Shown: piece after piece, positions 23,073 to 30,321 of the stretch | Position numbering within the stretch: the first letter of the stretch is position 1 | Layout of the letters: each line of letters starts with the position of its first letter | Assembly: GCA_002319915.1 (NCBI GenBank) | Contig: DCFQ01000052.1 | Location: 24,838 to 61,036, forward strand | DNA from: Bacteroidales bacterium UBA1800 | GTDB taxonomy: Bacteria > Bacteroidota > Bacteroidia > Bacteroidales > VadinHA17 | Reading direction: 5' to 3' | Length of the DNA: 36,199 nt | The notes under the pieces: model-generated | The model's input: the letters and a program-made list of their open reading frames with translations, nothing else | What the model was told of the DNA's origin: nothing | Databases searched by the model: none | Position numbers and translations under genes: made by a program

Positions 23073-23849
23073 ATGGCAGGTTCGACTTTATCACCCCGTG
23101 AAAACCGCCGATACTTCAAGCAGATGATGCTTCCCGGCTTCGGAGCCGAGGGGCAGAAAAAGCTGAAGTCGGCCAGAGTCCTTGTAATAGGCGCCGGCGG
23201 GCTCGGATGTCCGCACCTGCAGTACCTTGCTGCGACAGGGATCGGAAGGATCATCATCGCAGAGGATCAAAGCATCGATGAGACCAACCTTCAGCGCCAG
23301 ATCCTCTACGGCTCCGACGATATCGGGAAGCTGAAATCAGTGATTTCCAAAAAGAGGCTCAGCGAGCTGAACAGCCTCATCACAGCTGATGTGATCAATC
23401 TCAGGATCGAACCGTCAAATGCACTCCGCATCCTGAAGGATTTTGATGTCATTGTCGATGCCACCGACAACCTGACCAGCAGGTATATCATCAATGATGC
23501 CTGCGTGATCCTGGGCAAACCGATGGTACACGGGGCGATCTACAAGTACGAAGGCCAGGTATCAGTCTTCAACTACAACGACGGCCCCACCTACCGGTGC
23601 TACAATCCCGGGGAGGGGAGCGGTTCACTCATCAACCCGTCCCCAGATGATGTGGGGCTGCTTGGCGTTCTCCCCGGAATTACCGGCATACTTATGGCAA
23701 ATGAGGTCATAAAGATCATCACAGGCCTCGGGGAAATCCTTTCCGGCAGGGTGCTAATCTTCAATATCCTTGATTACTCCTTTAATTTCCTGAAAATAAG
23801 GAATATCCCCGCGAACCACCAGATCAGGGAGATGAGGGAAAGTTATTGA
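23073..23849 (+). CDS. E1-like ThiF/MoeB/HesA-family adenylyltransferase lacking the usual cysteines
   Basis: The 258-residue protein has the Rossmann ATP-binding loop VIGAGGLGCP at 38-47 and the adenylation residues D69/N72/R75 in DETNLQRQ. The Mg-binding Asp130 is in VDATDN, and the segment LGVLPGITGILMANEVIKI follows. These support ATP-dependent activation of a ubiquitin-like protein C-terminus, as MoeB and ThiF do for MoaD and ThiS. Differences are notable. The MoeB zinc C-x-x-C pairs are missing (T-Y-R-C replaces the first, and N-P-A-N-H is near the end). The usual catalytic-cysteine segment (C-x-E-A-G) reads SPDDVG. No MoaD/ThiS-like gene is adjacent. Confidence 0.9.
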   Translation: MAGSTLSPRENRRYFKQMMLPGFGAEGQKKLKSARVLVIGAGGLGCPHLQYLAATGIGRIIIAEDQSIDETNLQRQILYGSDDIGKLKSVISKKRLSELNSLITADVINLRIEPSNALRILKDFDVIVDATDNLTSRYIINDACVILGKPMVHGAIYKYEGQVSVFNYNDGPTYRCYNPGEGSGSLINPSPDDVGLLGVLPGITGILMANEVIKIITGLGEILSGRVLIFNILDYSFNFLKIRNIPANHQIREMRESY

Positions 23850-23852
23850 GGC

Positions 23853-23908
23853 GTCAGGCGTGAGGCGCCAGGCTTCAGGCGTCAGGCGTAAGGCGTAAGG
23901 CGTAAGGG
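23853..23908. repeat. eight tandem 7-base units (GTNAGGC)
   Basis: Eight consecutive 7-base units follow the ThiF/MoeB-family stop: GTCAGGC, GTGAGGC, GCCAGGC, TTCAGGC, GTCAGGC, GTAAGGC, GTAAGGC, GTAAGGG. The unit length makes copy-number change plausible. It lies in the untranslated gap before the AsmA-like gene. Confidence 0.85.
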
Positions 23909-23953
23909 GAAACAGGGGGTGAGGCCCTAAATCTTTAATTCATTCAAATAATT

Positions 23954-23961
23954 TAACTTTG
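23954..23961 (+). promoter_or_regulatory. candidate -7 box for AsmA-like gene
   Basis: TAACTTTG matches TAnnTTTG and lies 44 bases before the ATG at 24006. The -33 region is A/T rich without a clear TTG at the best distance. Confidence 0.45.
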
Positions 23962-24005
23962 AACCGCGTTTAATTAACCGTGGCCGGGATAAGCTACTGC
24001 CCCTT

Positions 24006-26618
24006 ATGAAGCGTTACTACAGGATTCTGAAAACAGCTGCGATCGTGATTCTCTCAGCGATCGTCATGTTATTCGCTGTATCCCTGATCATGCAGAACAA
24101 GGTTGTCGGCCTCCTGCTGAAAACACTCAACAGGAATTTCGAAACCAGGATCGAAGCCGGATCATACCGGCTTTCACTTTTGAAAAGATTCCCAAGGGCA
24201 ACAATCGAGTTAAAGAACGTGCTCGTACACTCCTCCCCGACCTTCGACAATGCCCTTTTCGGGAAGATGAATACCGACACCCTTTTATACGCACGTTCCG
24301 CCCTTCTGTATTTCAAAATGGCCGGCCTCCTGAAAGGCTCTTACAATTTCGAAGGAATAACAGTCAGATCGGGAAGGCTCAACTTCTATACGGATACATC
24401 CGGCCGCTACAATTATGTGATCGCCAGGCAGGGATCAAAAAATGAGGGCGGCCATTATTCCCTTGACCTTGACAGGATAAATCTTTCGGGTGTCGATGTC
24501 CTCTATCACGACCTGAAGCTGCGGTTAAAAATAAAGGGAAATATCAGCAGCAGCCGGTTCAGAAGCACCATCACCGAGAAGGAGATCAGCTTTGAAGGGG
24601 TTTCGGATGCAGAATGCAGGTTCTTCCAGCTTAAGGGATACACTCTCACCAGGCCCTTCGGGGCAAAGCTCGATGTCGGCCTGAAAAGGAACGCAAAAGG
24701 CTATTTCTTCAGGAAATCCACGATGCACCTCCGGGAAGGGGATATGGTCCTCACCGGGCTGATCGCCTCCGACAACTATTTCGATCTGACCATAACCGGC
24801 ACGGGGCTGGATTTTTCAGGAATATCGAAGTATGTCCCGTTCGCTACAGGTGAAAAGATCGCGGATTACAGGCCGTCAGGAACCTTCTCGGTTGCCTATA
24901 CGGTCAAGGGCAGGTCGTCAAGGAGGACAGATCCTCACTACGAGGTTTCGTTCTCGCTGAAAAACGGCCGTGTAAGCCGTCCAGGCTCGGGCCTGAAGCT
25001 CGACAACCTTTCATTCTCGGGGGCATATTCGAACGGGAGCAGGAATCTTCCCTCGACCAGCACTTTTGGCATCGATGATTTCAAAGCGAAGCTGGGGTCG
25101 GGTATTTACAGGGGATCATTCAGCCTTACCGACTTCACGAGGCCCGATGCAAAGCTCAATTTCAGGGGAACAGTATATCCTGAAGAGGCACGGAAGTTCT
25201 TCAACATCACAAAAATCAGATCAGCGCAGGGCACAATTGACCTGGATATTAACCTGGCCGGCCTCGTTACGAAAAAGGAGAAATACACACTTTCAGACCT
25301 GCTGGAGGCTAACACCCATTCGGAGATCACGTTCAATTCGGCCGGGGTTGCTCTGGCGGACCGTCCGGTCGAGATCCGGAATGCAACCGGGAAGTTCATT
25401 ATCACCCGGATAACTTCCGCCACCAATTTCAGGTTCGACCTGAACGGCCAGAAGATCCGGCTCGACTGCAGCCTCAGGAATTTTCCCGAATGGATCAGCG
25501 GCAGGCCTGTTAACCTGGAAGGCAATGCCAGCCTGAGCGCAACCGGGCTGAGGCCTGAGTCATTCTTCCCTGCAGGAGGCGACGGGAGCAAACAGGCCAC
25601 GGGCACTGCGCCGTTACTTCTTCCGGAGTTTGTTGATCTTGAAGTGGCATTTGGCATCGATACGCTGGTTTATAAGACCTTCAACGCAGAAAAAATAAAA
25701 GGGATTGTCAGCTTTAAGCCCAAAACCGTGAATTTCAGGACAATATCCCTGAATTCCCAGAAGGGGAGGGTTTCCGGTAACGGCCTGGTGGTACAGAATC
25801 CGGACAAATCGTTTATCGGCAGGGGGAGCTTTACCGTATCTGATGTTGACGTCAACGAGGCTTTCAGGACATTCCATAATTTCGGGCAGGGCTTCCTGAA
25901 AGCTGAGAATATTGCGGGATCGCTTTCGGGGACCATGACCCTTTTATTACCCGTGGATTCCCTCCTGAAGCCCAGGATGAGCTCCCTCACGGCCGAAGGC
26001 AAATACCTCCTGACCAACGGGGCATTGATCAATTTCGATCCTGTAAAGGCTCTCTCGAACTTTATATCTCTCTCAGAGCTTGAGAACATAAAATTCGACA
26101 AGCTCGAAAACAATTTTTTCATCCGTAATAATTATTTTACTGTCCCGCAGATGGAAGTCAGGTCATCGGCTGTTGATCTTTCGGTGAACGGCAGGCACAG
26201 CTTCGAAAATTCCTACCAGTACCACGTGAAAATGCTTCTCTCCGAGATCCTGAGCAACAAGGCTAGGAGGAACAGGACCCTTTCATCAGAATTCGGGGAG
26301 GTTGAGGATGACGGGCTCGGCAGGACTTCTGTCTTCCTGAAGGTTGAAGGGAAGGGTGAAGACGTGAAGGTCAGCTACGATCTTAAGGCAGCTTCCGACC
26401 AGGTCAGGGACGACATAAAGAAGGAAAAGCAGACCCTCAGGAGCATCCTTAATGAAGAGTACGGATGGTATGGAAGCGACTCAGCTGCAGTGAAGAAAGA
26501 AGCCCCAAAACGCCGCTTCAGGATCAGCTGGGAAGGCAGCGACACGGTTGCCCGCGAAGCTGAACAGCCAAGGGTCAAAAAAGAAGGGATCATTCGGAGG
26601 ATATTTAAAAAGAAGTAG
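24006..26618 (+). CDS. AsmA-like envelope protein
   Basis: The 870-residue protein has one N-terminal membrane helix (about 10-29). A very long beta-rich periplasmic region follows, with segments such as RFPRATIELKNVLVHSSP and GSYNFEGITVRSGRLNFYTD, and the C-terminal AsmA region about 620-760 includes GSLSGTMTLLLPVDS. The tail (about 800-870) is basic and charged. AsmA/TamB-type proteins form elongated grooves that carry phospholipid or affect outer-membrane assembly. Family membership is by pattern and length. The next gene, a histidine kinase, begins 27 bases after its stop. Confidence 0.85.
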   Translation: MKRYYRILKTAAIVILSAIVMLFAVSLIMQNKVVGLLLKTLNRNFETRIEAGSYRLSLLKRFPRATIELKNVLVHSSPTFDNALFGKMNTDTLLYARSALLYFKMAGLLKGSYNFEGITVRSGRLNFYTDTSGRYNYVIARQGSKNEGGHYSLDLDRINLSGVDVLYHDLKLRLKIKGNISSSRFRSTITEKEISFEGVSDAECRFFQLKGYTLTRPFGAKLDVGLKRNAKGYFFRKSTMHLREGDMVLTGLIASDNYFDLTITGTGLDFSGISKYVPFATGEKIADYRPSGTFSVAYTVKGRSSRRTDPHYEVSFSLKNGRVSRPGSGLKLDNLSFSGAYSNGSRNLPSTSTFGIDDFKAKLGSGIYRGSFSLTDFTRPDAKLNFRGTVYPEEARKFFNITKIRSAQGTIDLDINLAGLVTKKEKYTLSDLLEANTHSEITFNSAGVALADRPVEIRNATGKFIITRITSATNFRFDLNGQKIRLDCSLRNFPEWISGRPVNLEGNASLSATGLRPESFFPAGGDGSKQATGTAPLLLPEFVDLEVAFGIDTLVYKTFNAEKIKGIVSFKPKTVNFRTISLNSQKGRVSGNGLVVQNPDKSFIGRGSFTVSDVDVNEAFRTFHNFGQGFLKAENIAGSLSGTMTLLLPVDSLLKPRMSSLTAEGKYLLTNGALINFDPVKALSNFISLSELENIKFDKLENNFFIRNNYFTVPQMEVRSSAVDLSVNGRHSFENSYQYHVKMLLSEILSNKARRNRTLSSEFGEVEDDGLGRTSVFLKVEGKGEDVKVSYDLKAASDQVRDDIKKEKQTLRSILNEEYGWYGSDSAAVKKEAPKRRFRISWEGSDTVAREAEQPRVKKEGIIRRIFKKK

Positions 26619-26645
26619 TAATTTGTCAACTTAATACGATAAGCC

Positions 26646-27803
26646 TTGAACATCTATCGGAATAGAAGCAGGGGCCAGTTTTTCCTGTTCTTCTTTGCAA
26701 TAACCATCGGTGTCGGATCACTCATATACACCCAGTTCCTGGTCAGAAGCCTTAAGACCGAAGAGAGAAAGAAAGTGGAGATATGGGCCGAGGCAACCAG
26801 GCTTATCGACGCTGCCGATTCGACCCAGAACCTCGATTTCCTTCTCACCATCATGGAGAACAACAATACGGTCCCGGTCATTCTCACCGACGGTAACGAC
26901 AATGTGCTGGCTGCAAGGAACTTCGATCCCGGCAGGATCAGGGACACGGCCTTCATAGGGATGAAGCTCCATAAGATCAAAGGCTCGAAAGACCCGATCA
27001 TCATAAGGCTACCCGGCGGGGAAACCCACAAGATTTATTACAAGGACAGCATAATCCTGAGCCAGCTGATCTATTACCCGTTCGTACAGCTCGGCCTTAT
27101 CGTGGTATTCATCATTATGTCGTTCGTCGCACTCAGCTCCTCCAGGAAAGCCGAACAGAACCGTGTATGGGTAGGCATGTCAAAGGAGACCGCACATCAG
27201 CTCGGAACACCAACGACCTCCCTCTCGGGATGGGTCGAGATACTGCAGGCAAATTACCCGGATAATCCCGTGACCAAGGAGCTGGAGCTCGATGTCAAAA
27301 GGCTGGAAAAGGTGACGGAGCGCTTTTCGAGGATAGGATCGATCCCGTCGCTGACCAAGGAGAATATCGTAACGCTGATCCAGAATTCCGTCGATTACCT
27401 TAAGACGAGGTCCTCAACAAAGGTTTTGTTCGTCCTTGCCTTTTCACCTGAAGAGGAAATAATGGCACCTGTCAATTCCGCCCTGTTCGAATGGGTGATA
27501 GAAAACGTCTGCAAGAACGCAATTGATGCCATGGAGGGGAACGGAGAGGTCACCATAAGGGTGATGGAGGATGGAAGGAATGCAATTGTGGATATTTCCG
27601 ATACCGGGAAGGGAATTCCCAAATCGGCATACAAGAAGATCTTCGTACCCGGATTCACTACAAAGAAAAGGGGATGGGGGCTCGGACTTTCACTCGCAAA
27701 AAGGATCATCGAGGAGTACCATCACGGCAAAATATTCGTCAAATCCTCAGAGATCGGCAAAGGATCCACGATCAGGATCATGATGAGGAACGGGAGGGCC
27801 TGA
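26646..27803 (+). CDS. membrane sensor histidine kinase (orphan)
   Basis: The 385-residue kinase has two membrane helices (about 11-31 and 144-166) flanking a small extracytoplasmic domain of about 110 residues, with no clear HAMP domain. The phospho-acceptor is His184 in SKETAHQLGTPTTSLSGW. ATPase motifs are intact: ENVCKNAIDAM (N box), DTGKGIP, and WGLGLSLAKRI. The frame opens just after a TAA, and the only reasonable start is TTG at 26646-26648, since the first ATG lies after helix 1. No response regulator gene is adjacent. Closeness to the AsmA-like gene hints at envelope sensing. Confidence 0.93.
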   Translation: MNIYRNRSRGQFFLFFFAITIGVGSLIYTQFLVRSLKTEERKKVEIWAEATRLIDAADSTQNLDFLLTIMENNNTVPVILTDGNDNVLAARNFDPGRIRDTAFIGMKLHKIKGSKDPIIIRLPGGETHKIYYKDSIILSQLIYYPFVQLGLIVVFIIMSFVALSSSRKAEQNRVWVGMSKETAHQLGTPTTSLSGWVEILQANYPDNPVTKELELDVKRLEKVTERFSRIGSIPSLTKENIVTLIQNSVDYLKTRSSTKVLFVLAFSPEEEIMAPVNSALFEWVIENVCKNAIDAMEGNGEVTIRVMEDGRNAIVDISDTGKGIPKSAYKKIFVPGFTTKKRGWGLGLSLAKRIIEEYHHGKIFVKSSEIGKGSTIRIMMRNGRA

Positions 27804-27826
27804 TTCATTTTATCCCCGCCACTTAT

Positions 27827-27834
27827 TATCTTTG
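27827..27834 (+). promoter_or_regulatory. candidate -7 box for U32 peptidase-family gene
   Basis: TATCTTTG matches TAnnTTTG and is 18 bases before the ATG at 27852. A -33 TTG is not obvious. Confidence 0.4.
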
Positions 27835-27851
27835 TCAAAAAATATTCGGGG

Positions 27852-29105
27852 ATGAACCGTAAGGATATAGAGATTATGGCTCCTGCCGGGTCTTATGAGT
27901 CACTAATGGCTGCCATACAGGGAGGTGCGGATTCGGTTTATTTCGGGGTTGGGCAGCTGAACATGAGGGCTGCCTCATCGGTAAATTTCACGCTCGACGA
28001 CCTTAGAAACATCGCCGGGATATGCAGTGAGAACAATATCAAAAGCTATCTAACGCTCAATGTAGTTGTCTACGATAACGAGATCGCGCAGTCGCGATCG
28101 ATAATAGATGCCGCCGCGGCATCGGGTATTTCAGCGGTCATTGCTTCAGATCTTTCTGTCATCGATTATGCTTTCAGGTCGGGAATCGAGGTGCATCTTT
28201 CAACGCAGCTGAATATCGCGAACACGGAAGCCCTTAAATTCTACTCGCGGTGGGCCGATGTTGCTGTCCTTGCACGCGAGCTCGACCTTGACCAGGTGAA
28301 GAATATCCATGACCAGATAGCGCTTCAGGATATAAGGGGACCGGGCGGAGAGCTTGTCAGGATAGAGATGTTCGTTCACGGGGCGCTCTGTATGGCTGTT
28401 TCAGGGAAATGTTATCTCAGCCTCCACGAGAACAATATGTCGGCAAACCGGGGGAAGTGCTACCAGACCTGCAGGAAAGCATACATCGTTACAGAGAAGG
28501 AATCGGGTTATGAGCTCGCGATCGACAATGAATTCATTATGTCGCCGAAGGATCTTTGCACCATCGGGTTTACAGACAGGATGATAGGGGCAGGGGTCAG
28601 GGTCTTCAAGATTGAAGGGCGCGCCCGTTCCCCCGAGTACGTTAAGACAGTCTCTTCCTGCTACGACGAGGCTGTAAGGTCTGTCATCGATGGTACCTAT
28701 GGCCCGGAAAAGGCTGAAGAATGGAAAAAACGGCTTGCCACTGTATTCAACCGGGGCTTCTGGGATGGGTACTATCTCGGCCAGAGGCTTGGTGAATGGA
28801 ATACCAGGTACGGCTCTTCCGCGTCCAAAATGAAGGTTTACCTGGGAAGGGTAACCAATTATTTTGCGCGCCTGCAGGTGGCTGAGGTCAGGCTTGAGAA
28901 CGGCGATCTTGAAAAAGGTGAAGCCTTGCTGATTACGGGTCCTACAACCGGAGTAACGGAATTCACTGCGGATGAGATCAGGGTCGACCTGAAGGTGACA
29001 GAAAAGGTGCCGAAAGGAGAGTTGTGTTCAATTAAAGTCCCGGGGGTGGTCCGCAGGTCAGACAAGATCTACAAATGGATCGATTCCCCCGACCGGTCGG
29101 GGTAA
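27852..29105 (+). CDS. U32-family tRNA uridine-34 hydroxylation protein (TrhP-like)
   Basis: The 417-residue protein opens with EIMAPAGSYESLMAAIQGGA, the U32 family start. It carries the U32 signature EMFVHGALCMAVSGKCYLS at 172-190. Cys180, Cys187, Cys203, Cys207 and Cys236 are candidate iron-sulfur ligands. The segment VFKIEGRARSPEYV and a C-terminal beta-barrel complete the pattern seen in E. coli YegQ/TrhP, which makes 5-hydroxyuridine at the tRNA wobble position from prephenate. Other U32 members (RlhA, UbiU/V, collagenase-like) are alternatives; overall length and motif spacing favour TrhP. It converges with mnmH, with six bases between. Confidence 0.82.
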   Translation: MNRKDIEIMAPAGSYESLMAAIQGGADSVYFGVGQLNMRAASSVNFTLDDLRNIAGICSENNIKSYLTLNVVVYDNEIAQSRSIIDAAAASGISAVIASDLSVIDYAFRSGIEVHLSTQLNIANTEALKFYSRWADVAVLARELDLDQVKNIHDQIALQDIRGPGGELVRIEMFVHGALCMAVSGKCYLSLHENNMSANRGKCYQTCRKAYIVTEKESGYELAIDNEFIMSPKDLCTIGFTDRMIGAGVRVFKIEGRARSPEYVKTVSSCYDEAVRSVIDGTYGPEKAEEWKKRLATVFNRGFWDGYYLGQRLGEWNTRYGSSASKMKVYLGRVTNYFARLQVAEVRLENGDLEKGEALLITGPTTGVTEFTADEIRVDLKVTEKVPKGELCSIKVPGVVRRSDKIYKWIDSPDRSG

Positions 29106-29111
29106 ACCTGC

Positions 29112-30158
29112 TCAATCCCACAGGCCGGCCGACTGCGCAGCCTCAAGCACTTTGCCGGCATTTATTGCGGGATCAACGGTATCCGTATGTATCGTTACCC
29201 GGACGCCCTGCCTCTTTTTCAGCCCGAACATATAGGCCTTGTCATAGTAGCCCAGGGTAATTTCAATTGCTTTAGCCATATCTCCCCGTTCAATGGCCCT
29301 GACGGCCTCCCCGGCATTATTACCGCCCATGCGCCTGCTGATCTTCATCACCGATTCGACCAGCTCCGGAACTGGATACCCGGAATATTCCTCCGCGAGC
29401 CTTGCGAGCCTTGTCTTAACGTCCATCAGCAGGATTATGGCAGGGCTTTTCTGCATATTATCATAAAACTCCTTGGGCATGAATACGTTCCCTATATTCA
29501 GACTCTCGTCCTCAAGCCAGAGGGGAACCTCACTGCCAATCCTGCTCCACTCCCCGAACAGGAGATTTGCAAAATGTTCCGATGTGGGCTGGGGTGGCTG
29601 GCCCAGCGATCCGAAGGCGGATCCCTTATGATTTGCCAGCCGTTCGAGATCGATTGCCTTGTGTCCATTTTCGCTGAGCATCCTGATTATCCCGGTTTTC
29701 CCGGTGCCGGTCAGGCCCCCGAGGATTATTGTATTTTTTCTGGCAGATAATTCCGCCAGGATATGGTTCCGGTACGCTTTATAGCCTTCAAGCAGGACCT
29801 TGCAGGCAATGCCGCCCTGGGAGAAGAGCCAGGCCATGGCTTCGGACCTCATGCCCCCCCTCCAGCAGTGGATCAGCAGATTCCCTCCTGACGAAAGCTC
29901 AAGCGCCGATTCGAGCTTCGAATGCATTGAAGGGCCTGCCAGCTTAAGCCCGGTTATAATTGCTGCAGTACGGCCCTCCTTGCTGTAGGTTGTACCCACT
30001 GCTTTCCTCTCCTCATCGTCGAAGAGCGGAATATTTACCGAACCGGGAATGTGACCTGCCAGATATTCGGATGGTGATCTTACATCTACAACAGGAATGT
30101 CAGATGAAAGCACCAGAAATGTTCTGATATCAATCTGCCGTATGGTCTGGAATGTCAC
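29112..30158 (-). CDS. mnmH: tRNA 2-selenouridine synthase
   Basis: MnmH replaces sulfur by selenium at wobble 2-thiouridine in tRNA, using selenophosphate and a geranylated intermediate. The N-terminal rhodanese domain contains IPVVDVRSPSEYLAGHIPG, and its catalytic Cys98 is in HCWRGGMRSEA. The P-loop domain has GLTGTGKT at about 148-155. Length (348 from the GTG at 30156-30158) matches the family. A TTG at 30197 would add 13 residues that overlap a repeat end, so the GTG is preferred. No selD is in the window, so a selenophosphate supply must be encoded elsewhere if the enzyme is active. Confidence 0.92.
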   Translation of the reverse strand: MTFQTIRQIDIRTFLVLSSDIPVVDVRSPSEYLAGHIPGSVNIPLFDDEERKAVGTTYSKEGRTAAIITGLKLAGPSMHSKLESALELSSGGNLLIHCWRGGMRSEAMAWLFSQGGIACKVLLEGYKAYRNHILAELSARKNTIILGGLTGTGKTGIIRMLSENGHKAIDLERLANHKGSAFGSLGQPPQPTSEHFANLLFGEWSRIGSEVPLWLEDESLNIGNVFMPKEFYDNMQKSPAIILLMDVKTRLARLAEEYSGYPVPELVESVMKISRRMGGNNAGEAVRAIERGDMAKAIEITLGYYDKAYMFGLKKRQGVRVTIHTDTVDPAINAGKVLEAAQSAGLWD

Positions 30159-30178
30159 TTTCAATTGTTTTAAATCCC

Positions 30179-30301
30179 TTAACCGCAAAATGCTCAAGTC
30201 AAGCGCCAGCCCCTAAATCCCCTAAAGCCTGCCTGCCGGTAGGCAGGGGAACTTATTTTACCCAATTTTGGGGGGCAGGGGACAATCTTTTTTGCAGTTA
30301 A
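30179..30301. repeat. inverted-repeat element with nested CCTGCCTGCCGG palindrome
   Basis: The ends are TTAACCGCAAAA (30179-30190) and TTTTGCAGTTAA (30290-30301), an 11-of-12 inverted repeat. Inside is a near-perfect 20-base palindrome at 30228-30247 (CCTGCCTGCCGGTAGGCAGG). C-rich (CCCCTAAATCCCCTAAAG) and G-rich (TTTTGGGGGGCAGGGG) blocks flank it and could pair. It lies between mnmH and the hybrid kinase gene, and shares its ends with the element at 34178-34304. Confidence 0.7.
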
Positions 30302-30321
30302 AAATGCAAAGGAAGCTAAAA

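Noticed and set aside
25106..25657. 183-codon minus-strand open frame
   Set aside because: Ser/Arg/Pro-rich translation antisense to the AsmA-like gene, typical of a shadow frame.
29187..29750. 187-codon plus-strand open frame
   Set aside because: Antisense to mnmH and without family features.
29112..30158. Selenocysteine incorporation (SECIS/in-frame TGA) near mnmH
   Set aside because: The visible genes have uninterrupted frames and do not need a recoded TGA. MnmH itself does not imply selenoproteins.
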